Origin: Liquidambar formosana
Taxonomy: Eukaryota > Streptophyta > Magnoliopsida > Saxifragales > Altingiaceae
Assembly: GCA_039720395.1 (NCBI GenBank)
Contig: CM077831.1
Location: 17,228,982 to 17,292,981 of the forward strand
Direction: 5' to 3'
Length of the DNA stretch: 64,000 nucleotides
Shown: positions 10,661 to 23,845 of the stretch, one piece after another
Layout: each line of letters starts with the position of its first letter
Position numbering within the stretch: position 1 is the stretch's first letter
Notes under the pieces: model-generated
Told to the model about the DNA's origin: nothing
The model's input: only the letters and a program-made list of their open reading frames with translations
The model's database searches: none
Translations under genes and position numbers: made by a program

Positions 10661-13600
10661 TTGCAAATGTTAGGAATGGCAAATGAATATGAAGATGTTC
10701 TATGTCAATTCTTTTGGGGGGGACATATATTGGACGACCCCACTTATGGCATAATATATTTTCCCAATGAACCTAAGGTAATGTACGTGGTGCCTCGAAT
10801 GTCAACATTGGGTGATGTAGTTGATATGCTTCTCCCTCACTTTGTTGAAAACGGGGAAGTGTTAGATTGAAGTTGATATGCAGAATGCCATCTGTGACAG
10901 CAATGGGCATTAAATACCATAGATTGCCGATCATCGATGACTGAACTATGTATAGTGTTTTGCGACTCATTGGATGAGCTTACTTTCTAATCAGTCATGT
11001 GGATATATATGTTGTGATGGATATGGCCTTAGTGGATGCAACTCCACAATCGTTGCCACAGCCTGGGTCCTTTACATGGCTGTTGACACAAGAGAGTCAT
11101 ACCCCAAGTTTTCAACTGACGATGCTAGTTCCTCCTCTATTTGTATCCAACGTGCCTCACTATGGGTACGATATATATCGTAATCCCATTCATATGACAG
11201 GTAATGATGGCACTGGTCCCAGCACTATTTCAGGGTCAACCCCTTCGCACACATCTATTCCAATATATCATAATCCCATTCATATGACTGGTAATGATGG
11301 TGCTGGTCCCAGCACTTATTCAGGGTCAACCCCTATGCACACATCTATTCTAATGTCTGACTCGTGCATACCTAATTATATAAAGATACATTATCAGCCC
11401 GATTACCACGAATGGGGAGATGATCAGCACGTAATATATGAAAATATGGATGAGGCATATGATGAAACCTTACATGGTGGCCCGATTCTAACTGAGGAAA
11501 TTCCTTCACCGTATGATAAGGACGATGATGATGATGTTCGAGCATGTGGAAGCCCTTACGGAGACGGTACATCTTCGAATGATTCATATGATGAGGATTG
11601 GGATTTAGACTGTGGAAGCCCTGGTGGGGAAATTCTATCGCCAGATGGCAGTCACCCAATAAATGAGCCCATCCCCTACTTTATGGACATTGGTTCAAGT
11701 GAGGATAACTCCATAATAAGGGCTAATATCATACCTCGAGGTGATGTGTGGACACCAGAGACAAAGGAGTTCACAGTTGGGATGTTGTTTCGTGATAAAG
11801 AGACCTTTATATAAGCCGTGAAGGTGTACCACACCAATAAGCTTCGGCATTACAAGGTTGTCGAATCAACTCCTACCATCTGGGTGTGCAAGTGTGTCTC
11901 TGATTGTAGATAGAGATTGTGTGCCAATACCAACAAAAATGGGTACTTTGTAATCAAGAAGTACGATGGTCCTCACAGTTGTCTTCTCACTATAATGGGT
12001 ATAGGCTACAAAAATCTTGATTCAATTCTCATCGTGAAGCATATCATGTCCACTGTAAGGGTAAGCGCTGCTGTAATTATCTATATTTCAATTTTATATG
12101 TACTCGTTGTAATTGTCAGAACTTTGTGCCTGATATATGATCTACTTCCATAATGCAGGAATAGCCAGACGTTAAAATAATGGCCATAGTTGACATGGTA
12201 AAAAAGGAGTTTAACTACACGATCAATTACAAGAAGACGTGGGTGGCCTGGACGAAGACAATTAGGATGTTATTTAGAGATTGGGATGATTTGTATCGAC
12301 AGCTACCCAGGTTTATGTCTGCTTTAAAGGATTCTAATCCAGGAACAATTGTCGTATGGAATACGATCCGCGCACAAAATCTTGATGAAGAGTTCATAGA
12401 ATCTGTGTTCTAGGCCTTTGAGCCTACCATTAATGGATTTAGGCATTTTAGGCTTGTGATATGCATTGATGGAACACACTTATACGGTAAATACATTGGC
12501 AAAATCCTTATCGCAACTGGCACGACAGTGAATAATAAAGTATTTCCACTTGCGTTTGCCATTGTTGGGGAGGAGAGCGGTAATGCGTGGAAATAGTTCC
12601 TTAGAAATTTGCGGAGGCATATTGTTCCTAGACGGGAAGATGTGACCCTAATTTCAGACCGTGCAGCCAGAATCCTAGATGCTGTTAAAGGAGTGTGGAC
12701 AGAGCCTCGTGAAGGGATTCGTGGCCATCATCGCTATTACATCCGACACTTTTGTGCGAACTACTATAAGGCCACAAACAAACTAGTCTTAAAGGATCTC
12801 ATTTGGCATACCGCCACTAAATGTCACCAAAGGCGAAAGTTAAATGCGGATTTGCAAAAAATACGCGAGTTGGACGAGAAAGCATTTTCGGACTTGATAA
12901 AGGAGGACATAACTAAATGGATAATTGCACATAATGGAGGCAGGCGTTGGGGTATCATGACCACTAACGACATTGAGTCATTCAACAGTCTAATGAAGGG
13001 TACAAGTTCAGTGCCAATCAGTGCATGCGTTCAGCTAACTTTTTATCGCCTCGTCAAGTTCTTTGCTGATCAAGCAGTTGAGGCACGACAAATGCAAATT
13101 GAGGGTCTTTATTTTCCACGATGTGTGCAAGAGAAACTTGACTTATACCAATCAAGGGGCATGATTCATCGAGTGATCATATATGACTGGTGATTGCCAT
13201 GACTTATAAATTGTTTAATGTATTCAATTTCTTTTGGTTATGTTTTCCTTTTGTGTGTGTACGTTTTATTTATTTATTTATCTTTCGGGTGACAGTTGAC
13301 GTGCAATATGTTGACACTTTCCTTGTATTAACAGGGACAATCTGGTGTTCGAAGTTACCACCAGGTTCCATAATAATGCTAGGACCAATAGACAGACGGT
13401 TAAACTTAATATCCCTAGCTGTACATGTGGCAAATTGGAAATATTTAAAATTCCTTGTTCGCACATGTTTGCTGCGGCATTGCATGTCCAAGCTAATTGG
13501 TTCCCGTTTGGTGCTTCTCAATATAAAATGGAAGTATACATGCGGGTATGGGACACTAAGTTTGAACCCATTAAGCACCCAGATTATTGGCTGGAGTATA

Positions 13601-13788
13601 ATCGATGCACTTTGCTCCCTTTGAGTACCTAATTGTGACCACCCAAAAGGGGTCAGCCAGAATCAACTCGCATCCGTAATGAGATGGATGTCTCCAGGCA
13701 ACAAGGAACAAATCATTGTACTAACTGTAAGCAGCCTGGGCATGATAGACGAAGATGTCCACAGAGGGCTCGTATCGTCCAGGACTAG
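10661..13788 (+). pseudogene. MuDR/MULE transposase, decayed
   Basis: This was the transposase that cuts and inserts the element. At the N-terminus (10661-11814) there is a frame of the kind that precedes plant MULE transposases, including an acidic, low-complexity stretch. At 11815-12060 comes the MuDR domain (AVKVYHTNK, then YDGPHSC). From 12180 to 13193 lies the MULE catalytic domain: Asp in CIDGTHLYGK, Asp in LISDRAA and Glu in NDIESFNSLMKG fit a DDE triad. A separate exon from about 13336 holds a SWIM zinc finger (CTCGKLEIFKIPCSH) and then a CCHC knuckle (CTNCKQPGHDRRRC, ending 13788). In-frame stops lie at 11812, 11911, 12411, 12594, 13630 and 13636, so it is dead. Introns near 12060-12160 and 13195-13335 are likely. 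Confidence 0.85.
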
Positions 13789-15049
13789 CGTGCAATGTTT
13801 ATTGGAATGTGGGTTCTTGTTTGTCATTGTAAACATTCGTAATTTCAATTATGGAAGCTATGTTAATTGTAATTGTTACTGTTATTTTTATTTTCGTCCA
13901 ACACTAGTAGTTAATTCGTCATTGTAACTGTTATTCTCTTTTATTTAAGAAGTTACCCTAATGGAAGGGTCCAAGTGTATTGTCTGTGTGTGTGTATGGT
14001 TGTGCATATATGTACATAATGGCACATGTTTAAAGCTACTGTTGGAACTAGGTTTAGTAGTAATTTATTTAGTATTGTGGTCGTTCATATCTATAGGGAA
14101 ATTTGTTAAATAATAAAGAGTTAGATAACTTCTCAAGAAATGATGCTTTGCAACATTGGGTGGTTATGGTAGCATTCCATGCTAATTTCATTTGAATGTA
14201 AACCAACTGTAGTTCAATGGTATTATGATATCAGTTCAATTAGTAATTTTCATTTCAATAAGGAGGGAAAAAAATAAATCAAGGAAAAAACATAGGGTAT
14301 TAGCATTTAGAAGGTTAGCTAATACCACACATATTTAAATAGTATGTAAGCATTTTTTCGACATTTAAAATCACATTATTATAGATATTTAAAGATAAAG
14401 ATTCATATTGTATCATGGATTACGTTATACCAATATTGTACATAAAGTTGGGGGAAAAAAAGTCTTGCCTATAATTCTACAAATATATATGGTATCTTTT
14501 AAAATGTTTATGAATAAATTAAGCATGTGTGAAACGTATTTAATCCAGTTAAATAATAACAAACAAAAAATAAAAATATAACAAAATAATAATTAACTAA
14601 ACAAGTTTAATAAAAGCTTGCTTGAGGCGTATGGCTGATTTGCTAATGCGTATCGCGTATCAAGTGCACCTTTGACCATGCATCGACTAGTTAGTAATAT
14701 GCTTAATGGTTGCCCTTACTTAATTTTATATGTGTTACCGCATTTTTGAAACGCCTCGCCCTAAGTTGCATGTTAAGGCAAGCCTCAATAGAGCTTTTAA
14801 AACCTATACTAGCTGTGTAGAGAATTTCGTAATCCTTAATCGTTAAGTGATTATAAAATTTATATTATCTATACCATGCATTTAATACATATGACTTTAT
14901 TCCATTCATAAAATACGATATAGTTGCCACAATTGGCATACAAACATACGCACACACTTCAATGTTTAACAATAGCGATTGAGGCAATTTAGAAGGTAGC
15001 TTATAAAGTCGTTTAGATTATCATTGTCGAAAAGTCAGATAGCTCGCAA
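13789..15049. other. gap between transposase and the unknown ORF family
   Basis: AT-rich sequence downstream of the transposase. I see no open frame of note and no repeats beyond short AT tracts. Confidence 0.4.
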
Positions 15050-15528
15050 TCAGACATTAAACTTATATCATTAACGATGTTGTTAATGGCACTTGATGGG
15101 TTTGCCAGGTTATGCTTAGCGCGTTGGATAGCATGATAACGGTCTATTCAGCGTTGCATCTATACGTTTTCTCGTTCAAGTCGTGAGCAGACTATCTCGA
15201 TATCTTGAACTGTATTCCTTGGTAATTCGGCTAAACGTGCCTTGGGTACCGGCAACCCATGATAGCGACAGTATACCTCAAGTTCACACCACTCATTAAA
15301 GCGGGAAAACCATAACGGGAGTTGTCAGGCAATTGTGTTTTGTCCAACTACTACGCGGCCAATCATAATGTGACAAACTTTTCCTAATGGGGTGTAAGTA
15401 AAAATTGGTTTGTTTGCAAAGTCCCTAATTTTCCCCAACCATTGAACACCACTCTTTTCAGTGTATGCATCAGTCGATTCTTCTGAATGGTTGCCCTTTT
15501 GCATCCGACTCCGTTTGCTGCAGCTCAT
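15050..15528 (-). pseudogene. unknown small protein family, copy 2 (decayed)
   Basis: I do not recognise this protein. Read on the minus strand from 15528, one frame runs through a stop near 15325 and continues with WFSRFNEWCELEVYCRYHGL, a PVPK motif, RLAELPRNT, and a charged helix-like part (SRLEREN) before further stops. From the PVPK motif on it aligns with the frames at 16977-17288 and 18030-18370. The shared pattern is P-[IV]-P, then seven residues, [ML]-P, T, and a charged segment ending near a Met. It lies inside the MULE and may be the remnant of an accessory protein of that element. Confidence 0.45.
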
Positions 15529-15613
15529 AATGTGTTCAACTTGCCAAAATGTAGAGAAGCTATGTTGATTTAAGAATGATGGTGGAGTATTAGGGGATGA
15601 CCCAATTGATTCG

Positions 15614-15749
15614 GATACTAATACACAAAATAAAATATGACGTGACCCGTTATGATATCGTTACTATTCGTCTCGTGATGTGATACTAATACACAGATTA
15701 AAATAAGACGTGACCCGTTATATTTTCGTTACTACTCGGCTCGTGATGT
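15614..15749 (+). repeat. tandem repeat, 2 x 68 bp
   Basis: Two adjacent 68-bp units start at 15614 and 15682 (GATACTAATACACA) and end with CTCGTGATGT. They differ at a handful of positions. Confidence 0.85.
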
Positions 15750-16976
15750 CCTCACAGTCTGATATGGGTGATATAGGTACAGACCACTCTGTATACATTG
15801 AAATAAGTAATATTAATGTAGGTTGTCCTGTTTATAGTGCATATTAAAGGCAGAATTACTATGCTGTACTTACATGTGTGGGACCACATATGTGTTGTCA
15901 CAACGAAATGAGTCACCATGCAGATTATTTTGTGTTACCGTACTTCATGAGTTAACTTACTCCTTCATATGTGTTGAGTGGTCACACTAACTGGCTCACG
16001 AATGTACTTAGTCTTTCACATGTGCTGATTGGTCACATCAACTGGCCACCAGCTTGTGCCACACTTGTACATTGATATGTATAGTACGCCATCAGTGGGT
16101 CGATGTCGACTCTCATGTGTACTGAGACTGATACATTGCTTTGTTAAAAGGGAAAGATAATTGTACTGTTATTCAGTTGGTAAGTGTTGTCTCGTCAAGT
16201 AGCTTTATACTTACTAAGTTAAAAGTATCAAAATATGAGCAAATGTGCTACTAGCTTAGCCTATATACATAATATTTAGGTTTGCGATATTATAGTTATT
16301 GTTGTAGTTAATGTATTGTAAATATATACTAATAATTTATGATTTACGTTTTAATATGATTTATGTAGACATACATTCGAGTAAATGGCATGATTGTTAA
16401 TTTATTTTAATAAAGTAGTCATCGAAATGATACATCATTCTTTTTCTCATGAAAAGTAAGATACGTGGATATTTATGGATAGAACGAAAGAAATAGAGTG
16501 CGAGATCTTTAGACAATGGACCTTAAAAAAAAAACAAAAAACAAAAAAAAAACAAACTCAGTAGATATTGGCGTGACCCTATGTTGTCCCATCCATAAAG
16601 TCACGCGACTAATCATATGTGTGTTGTCCCATCAAAAGAGTCACGTCCCTTACCACAAGTGTTGTCCCATCAAGTGACTTTATACTTAATAAGTTAAAAG
16701 CATTAGTATATATTGTCAGTGTATCCTGTGTCCCTGTCCGTCACCGTGTCCTGCATTGGACAATCCATCGATACCATTTCTGTACGCAGATTAGTACTTT
16801 ATAAATAAGTGGTAAATATGAATGCAAAACAGAAATTTGGTCTTCGAGAATACACCATCATGACTTACAGAGTGTGCGACATATTCAAATCGATGGATTG
16901 TCATTAGTATGCTGATGACGAATTATATTGCCCATTAGATCTGAAAATGCGTTACTCAAAGTGAACAGTTAATATA

Positions 16977-17288
16977 ATGTCCACGGAGCTATCGTATCGA
17001 ATTAGCCAGGCTAATGTTCTAATTGAAGACTGTCGGGCAAAAAATATTCCAATACCTAAAAGGTTGGCCATTAACATGCCAATTGACACTCCCCAACAGC
17101 TGTAAATGGCATTGCACCGTTTTCGTGAAGAGGTTAATCGCATGTCAATGCGTCGACAGCGATTTGATTTCCGGCAAGCTGTGAGTGAGCGTGCTGAAGA
17201 GGGTTTAATGGCTGAAGCACAGATTTATTGGAATATGAGCATGGATGATGCATATAAATCATACATCGACTTGACTGACGAAGATTAG
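16977..17288 (+). pseudogene. unknown small protein family, copy 1 (one in-frame stop)
   Basis: This is the best-preserved member: an ATG at 16977, a frame of 104 codons counting the terminal stop at 17288, and a single internal TAA at 17103. It reads MSTELSYRIS, then CRAKNIPIPKRLAINMP, the stop, then an arginine- and glutamate-rich part (HRFREEVNRM, SERAEEGLMAEA) and an acidic tail ending DLTDED. The composition suggests a small helical protein. No known domain is visible. It is the same family as the minus-strand frames at 15.05-15.53 and 18.03-18.37 kb. It could be an accessory gene of the MULE; that is inference from position only. Confidence 0.5.
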
Positions 17289-18029
17289 ATCCCGTTGCAT
17301 TGGTGAAAATGCAAGAGTAACTGTCTACTAGTTTATCATCAATTAAAGGGCACTCGTTATTGTATTTGTATTTCGTGTAAGAACTTATAGTTCATAAATG
17401 GATGTTATGCTTTTATTAGTGTCTGTTTGGCATTGGTGCTATTACGTGAATAAGATGCAACATCTAATCGGGAAGCAATTTCACATTAAAATGAATCTTT
17501 TATGAATGGACCACCTTTCCATAAACTATATTTTGACGTAACAATTGTACCCATATATGCATAATAATTAGCCGTATGTAATTGTTCATTTTCTTTAACC
17601 CTATATTCATGTTGGAGCAGTCACTTTGATAAAAAAACAAAAGGTACATTAGATTTCTTTAGTACATAAATAATACAAATAATTATATGACCTCATGATC
17701 TCTATAGTAAACAACACTAGCATACCTCCTCATACTATCCTCTTTTATATAGATCTTCTACACAAAGCACTTTAATAGACGCATACTATGGCACCAAACA
17801 GGCCTTTAAAATGAAAGTCACCTTACATTCTCGATGATTTATCTACTTATCGTTCATTCGTGCAAAACATTATGGAATAGACACAGACATCGTGGACACA
17901 ACGATTCCAACACTTGCTACACATGCCGATAACATAAAGAAGTCTAACATAATACATTGGACAAAAATCTAACAATCAGTTAAACACATATCAGAAATAT
18001 ATTTGTTGTTCGTTAGGATATGAAGGCGT

Positions 18030-18370
18030 TCGGCAGGTCTAAGTTGTCTCCCGCTTGCTTCAGCCATTTCAATTGCAAGTTAAAGCATGAGGTATCAACA
18101 TCTACTTATGAGCATAGTGTTGTTCTCTACCCTTACTTGCTCTACAACTTCTTCGTAGTCATACCTCGTTCTTCTCGGCATCGTAAGTGAACAACGGTTT
18201 GGTATTGGTGCACTAAGGTTAGCTAGATCATTTACTAGCCCTGTTTGCTTATCGACCCTGAACGACCACTCATAGCGAAGACTAACATAATACTCTTTCG
18301 GATCAGTGTCTTCCAAAGTCCAATAATCATCGCGGTATGCCAGGAGTAGCCACAGCGGATGAGTCCACAA
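18030..18370 (-). pseudogene. unknown small protein family, copy 3 (partial)
   Basis: The minus-strand frame from 18370 reads through WTLEDTDPKEYYVSLRYEW, APIPN, TMPRRT and EEVVEQVRVENN to a stop at 18095. Weaker matching continues after the stop (LAIEMAEA). Over 32 positions starting at the PIP motif it aligns without gaps to copies 1 and 2, with about 11 identities to each. The N-terminal part shows no match to the others. Function unknown. Confidence 0.4.
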
Positions 18371-18444
18371 GTTATTAGAGCCACTTTAGCCGTAGGTTGC
18401 CATTTTTTGCAAAATATGATCTGGGATAACATATATGTAAACAC

Positions 18445-18891
18445 TAATGCTTGAAGTCTTTAATAAAGTGACTGAATGTCATTGACATAAGGATGGATTG
18501 ATGGCATATGTTGGACTAGTAGAAACCCTGAGCGATGCTTGGGATTCTGTGAACTAAACAATAATTTCATTTAAAGTTATTATATAAACATAAAAATTTT
18601 CATTATTCGCTCTTGGTCCAACTAAACATGAGTAAAAAGACAAAGAGATTTACCAACTAATTTGATATTTAAAATGGTCAAAATTAGCTTGCATGGTTTT
18701 AGGTTTGCCAAAAGAACCCCTCAATGTTAGTTCTATAATCAAGATTCTCATTTCTACAACTTATATTAGAGGAATAAGCCCAATCCACTGTTACCTCACT
18801 GCTTGTTCACTATTCTATAAGAACATCAATTAGAGGAATGACAACCAATCCACTATTGGCCCACTTTTTGTTCACATAATTCACAAAATGC

Positions 18892-18938
<47 letters not shown>

Positions 18939-19778
18939 TATATCTAATATACTAATTAATATAAGGCTTTTTGTAATAACCCTTAGAAAGATAACTTTAA
19001 ATGGTTTTAAAAAGGAAAAAAGAAATCACAACTTTGAATGTATAAGTGACATTTTGGATGGAACGGTGAAAATTATTATCAATATAAAACATTCCTAACT
19101 TTAATTACATTCCTAAAGTACTTTAATTGTTTAAGAAGGAAACGAATTCCATATGCAACACAATCTAGTTGGGACATGAAATAATTTAACACATGTCAAT
19201 ATGTGTTTATTAGGCACTTAATTTAGTTGAGAGAAAGAGAGATGAATCTCAAATCATATTACATTGAATCTTAGCCAAAAGGCTAATAAATGTATCTTGC
19301 AGATTTATCCAAAGTACTTATATAAACAATGAAAATGCTATCACCAATCTTAGTCTTGTTAAATAAAATCCTCCTTCAATTACTTATATTAGAGGAATAG
19401 GAGAGTAATTATGCACAATTCCCCGAAAACTGCTTCATTTTCTATTCCACCCTTCACAAATGTCAAGAGAAGGCATTCTGCAGTTACCATTCCATGACTT
19501 CTATTGGTTCAAGAAGAAGAAAAACACAAATTTGAAATTATCATTGAGACACAAAAAGAGGATAAAAATCCTATACATTAATGAGAATAAATAGTACACA
19601 TTCATTAATCACAAAAATTTACTATCTAATTTTATTTTAATTTTGATTCATTACCCATTCATTCATTAATCACAAAAAAAAAAAAAAAAAAATCATTTCA
19701 ACGGGTTATATTTTTATTTTGAATTATAGTATTGAATAAATAGTCACTTACCCGATGTGATTTTCAAATTGCAGGAAT
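18445..19778. other. AT-rich spacer with (TA)n microsatellite
   Basis: There is no gene-like frame. A TA dinucleotide run occupies about 18897-18935, and a poly-A run lies at 19674-19691. Confidence 0.5.
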
Positions 19779-22381
19779 GATGGATATGTACCGAGACTGC
19801 CCAGTCCCATTAATGGGAGTGTGTTGTATAGATAGGATAAGCATAGATCTAACCACATATGGACTAGCCAGGTTTGTCGATATTTGCATGTAAATGAGTA
19901 TTTTCCTTAGTATTGCACTCAAATCTAGCATAATATTTTGTGCATCCAACGATTAATATGTAGGATCAGAGCGTTCTTACGCATACACTGACCACAAGAC
20001 GTTCTGATTCGGGTTATGGGGGCATGCTATGCACCCTCGAGTGATGCGTCACTTATATGCTGCAAGTTTTTATGGGTTGTCTCGCATTGGTTTTATCAGG
20101 TTGGACCCCGCGCTCATCACAGCACTAGTTGAGTGTTGGAGGCAGGAGACCCACACCTTCCACTTGCCCATTGGTGAGGTGACTATCATGCTCCAGGATG
20201 TAGCGGTCTTGTGGGGTCTCCCCATCGACGGTTTGCCCGTCACTAGCTTGGACAGATATCATGCCACACACGAATGGCAGCAGATTTGTTAAGATTTGCT
20301 TAGGAAAACACCACCCGATATAGACATATCGGCTAGAACACTACGGATTGGGTGGATCACTGAGCATTTTACAGATCTCCCTGATGGGGCCCCTGTCGAG
20401 TTGGTTGTATAGTTTGCGAGAGCTTGTATGTTGCATCTTATCGGTGGTATTATGCTACCCAGTAAGTCACAAAACAAGGTGCAGCTGATGTTCCTCCCAT
20501 TATTAGAGCACTTAGACCAGATACACACGTACAGCTGGTGCAGCACATGTCTTGCACAGTTGTATTATGATCTCTGCTGCGCGAGTAGCCCAGATGCGAA
20601 AGATATAAGAGGGGCATCGGTATTATTGCAGGTAATAAACGTCTTCATCGTTTAATCAGTGTGATATGTAATAAATACATAAGCAAGAGGTTACACATAC
20701 CTTAATATTTGAGTTCTATGTTGATTTATTTATCAAAAACTAGCATTAATATTAGCATTTATTTGTACTAATCTCAATGCGTATGTTAATTATTGAAAAA
20801 TGGAATTAGGGTATTACTCCTTCTGTCCATACTAATCTCAATGCATGGTCGTCGCATTTCGCGACCAGTTAGACCAGTTGAGGGTTGATGAGGTACATTT
20901 ATTATATTCAACGGTGCAAAATGTTTTATATTAAATGTCCAATATGCTGCAAAGCTTGATCTTATTAAATTATCTGTCTTTCAGTTCATCTGGTAGCTAT
21001 ATAGCGATGATCTGATAGGCAGATTCCCAGTGTACTGTCACCAAAGGATGGAGTTGTGGTGGACGAAGTCGCCACTTATTTGTTTTGATGTGATTGAGTG
21101 GCATTTTCCCAATCGCGTCCTCCGACAGTTTGGCTTCCGACAGTCGATTCCTAGCCATTGTGACACGAATGAGTGGTTGCACACAGTGGATCGACGGGGG
21201 AAGCTTGAGATACGTTGGGCAGAATTTCATGCATAGTATTTACAGATGTGGGCAGATCGCGCTGCACATGTTATCGGTGGTGAGTTGATCGGGAAGCGGA
21301 TAAGCCACGACGACTCGTACATGGTGTGGTATCGTAGGCATTCGCGTATATTGATTGGCAATCCAAGGAATCAGATTGCGCTTGAGGATGGATACCATGG
21401 ATCAGGTTCTAGCATGGTGTTCATAGTAAGCTATTTGTTACTACGTTAATATATACATATCTGTTATGACTACAGTATTATTGATCCATTACTAATATAT
21501 ATATATATAATCTTTTGCAGACACGGTACGCGACAGCTATACATGATATAGCTTATCAGTATCTGCACACGCCGACTGAGGATTTATTGGACGCTGTCCA
21601 TAGAGATATGCAGTGTATACGCCATTTGTCCCTGCAAACATTACAGACCATCAATGAGGTTAATCGACTGGCACCGATCAACATTCCAGTTGTTGCGTCC
21701 ACACCATCATGCGACCCACCGAGTACGTCCCCTCATTCAGAGCCTTCATCGTCCTGTGCACGCTCTACATCGGTCAGGCCATCTACATCTGTGCCACCAC
21801 CTACACCACGTTGGCCAGTAAACGTATCCATTCCATTTCCTGGTTCGTCATAATCCTATGCGCCATTGCCACATGGGTTGTATATGTCTATGCCACCATG
21901 GGGGCTGCCTACCGTAGCCATTCTTGTTTATGATCCAGCATTATCGTTTGCGCCATCACCATAGTTTGGGCCGTTTATATCCAAGCCAGACATGTTCATG
22001 GATGATTATCGGACACCATCGCATGCGGTTATGGCATCATCTCTATTGGCAGTCACCCCTTGGCCACCCTCACATTTGCCATCATTCAGGCCACCCATCG
22101 ATGCAACCCCCGCCGATATAGCACATCACACACCTCCGCATCAGCTGATAATGTCATAGGACATTGGTGTTACTGAGCATGCAGTACGACACTGCGGTAA
22201 GGGTAGGGGTAGAGGCAGAGCTAGAGCTGGAGATAGAGGTAGAAGTAGGGCTATGGACCATGGTGTACATCCACATCTCGGTGTAGAGCAGCACGAGATC
22301 CACGATCATCCAGAGCTAGATCAGCAGGATGTTGATGGACGACCCAGGAGAGTTTGGCGTCGGCCTCCATGCGGTACATAG
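19779..22381 (+). pseudogene. plant mobile domain (PMD, MAIN-like) gene, decayed
   Basis: PMD proteins (MAIN, MAIL1 and transposon-borne relatives) share a domain that also occurs in plant Mutator-like and Gypsy elements. The N-terminal piece (SPINGSVLYR, stop, KHRSNHIW) is at 19803-19862. The core follows at 20029-20631 (LYAASFYGLSRIGFIRLDP, then ETHTFHLPIGE). After a poorly matching stretch there is a short exon to 20892 with donor GTACAT, and an acceptor at 20984. Next come ICFDVIEWHFPNRVLRQFG (21030-21426) and a last exon from about 21521, rich in Ser and Pro. An RG-rich tail ends at 22381 with RVWRRPPCGT. Stops at 19833, 20290, 20410, 20994 and 21234 make it non-functional. It probably travelled with the MULE transposase on the same strand. 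Confidence 0.85.
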
Positions 22382-22730
22382 GTAGGTAGTTGCACATGTG
22401 TAGTTTTATGTTTGCTTATGGGTTATAATATAATCTTATATGATTTCTTCCTGTTATATTGCTAACTTCAATGTAGATGAAGATTTTAAAATCGTTGGTA
22501 TTGTATCCCATTTATATTTGACACGTTTTCTTTTTTGTGTCCTTAGTTTTTCAAGTACATGTATAGCAACATGAGATAGTGTTGGTCTTAATGAAGATGA
22601 TGAAGATTGGTTAATTTGATACTAATTTAGTTGTTAAGTTTATATATTAGAGATTTCTCCTTTTTTTTTTTTTTTTTTTTGAAGGTTAGCTAGATTAGAA
22701 TTTGATTTGTACAGGTTTTTTTGATATAGA

Positions 22731-23845
22731 GTTTTGAAATGTGATTTATCAGGTGTCAATGTGGTATCAGTTGTATCTTATATCGGTAATGATGTTGTGA
22801 TTGGATAGTGTTGTGAGCTACACAAGTTTTTCTGATAAGTCGATAACTTGGGATGTTCTGTTTACAGACGGGACCATGCCGAATTTTACATTAGGGTTTG
22901 TGCTGATTAAAACGACCTTGTACAGTTTTGATATGTGATTTATTGTGTCAATGTGAAATCTGAATCTTATATGCATAATGATGTTGTCATTGGATAGTAT
23001 TGTGAGCTACACAAGTTTTTCTGATAAGTTGATAACTTGGGATGTCCTGTTTATAGACGGGATCATGCCGAATTTTACATTGGGGTTTGTGCTGATTAAA
23101 ACGACCTTGTACAGTTTTGATATGTGATTTATTAGGTGTCAATGTGAAATCTAAATCTTATATGCATAATGATGTTGTGATTGGATAGTGTTGTGAGTTA
23201 CACCGGTTTTTATGATAAATCGATAAATTGGGATGTCCTGTTTATAGATGGTACCATGCCGAATTTCACATTGGGGTTGTGCTGTTTAAAACAACTTTGT
23301 ACAGTTTTGATATGTGATGTATTAGGTTTCAATATGAAATCTAAATCTTATATCGGTAATGATATTGTGATTAGATAATGTTGTGAGTTACACAAGTTTT
23401 GCTGATAAGTCGATAACTTGGGATGTCCTGTTTATAGATGGGACCATGCAGAATTTTACATTAGGGTTTGTGCTGTTTAAAACGACCTCGTATAGTTTTG
23501 ATATGTGATTTATTAGGTATCAATGTGAATGTGAAGTCTAAATCTTATATGGATAATGATGTTGTGATTGGATAGTGTTGTGAGTTACGCAAGTTTTTAT
23601 GATAAATCGATAAATTGGGATGTCTTGTTTACTGTTAGGACCATGCCAAATTTCATATTGGGGTTTGTGCTATTTAAAACAACTTTGTACAATTTTGATA
23701 TGTGATGTATTAGGTGTTAATATGAAATCTGAATCTTATATCAGTAATGATGTTGTGATTGGATAGTGTTGTGAGTTACGTATGTTTTTCTGATCAATCA
23801 ATAACTTGGGATGTTCTATTTATAGACAGGAACATACCTGATTTT
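22731..23845 (+). repeat. tandem array, about six units of about 190 bp
   Basis: Units begin with GTTTTGATATGTGATTTATT at about 22731, 22925, 23114, 23304, 23495 and 23692. Each contains GATTGGATAGTGTTGTGAG and CGATAACTTGGGATGTCC. Identity between neighbours is high. More diverged units recur at 26480-26600 and 27090-27500, and the block just before the array (22590-22660) recurs at 26975-27040. Confidence 0.85.

Noticed and set aside
20810..20860. CTCCTTCTGTCC sequence resembling a Stowaway/Tourist MITE end
   Set aside because: Only one end was seen, with no inverted partner or TA/TAA duplication nearby.
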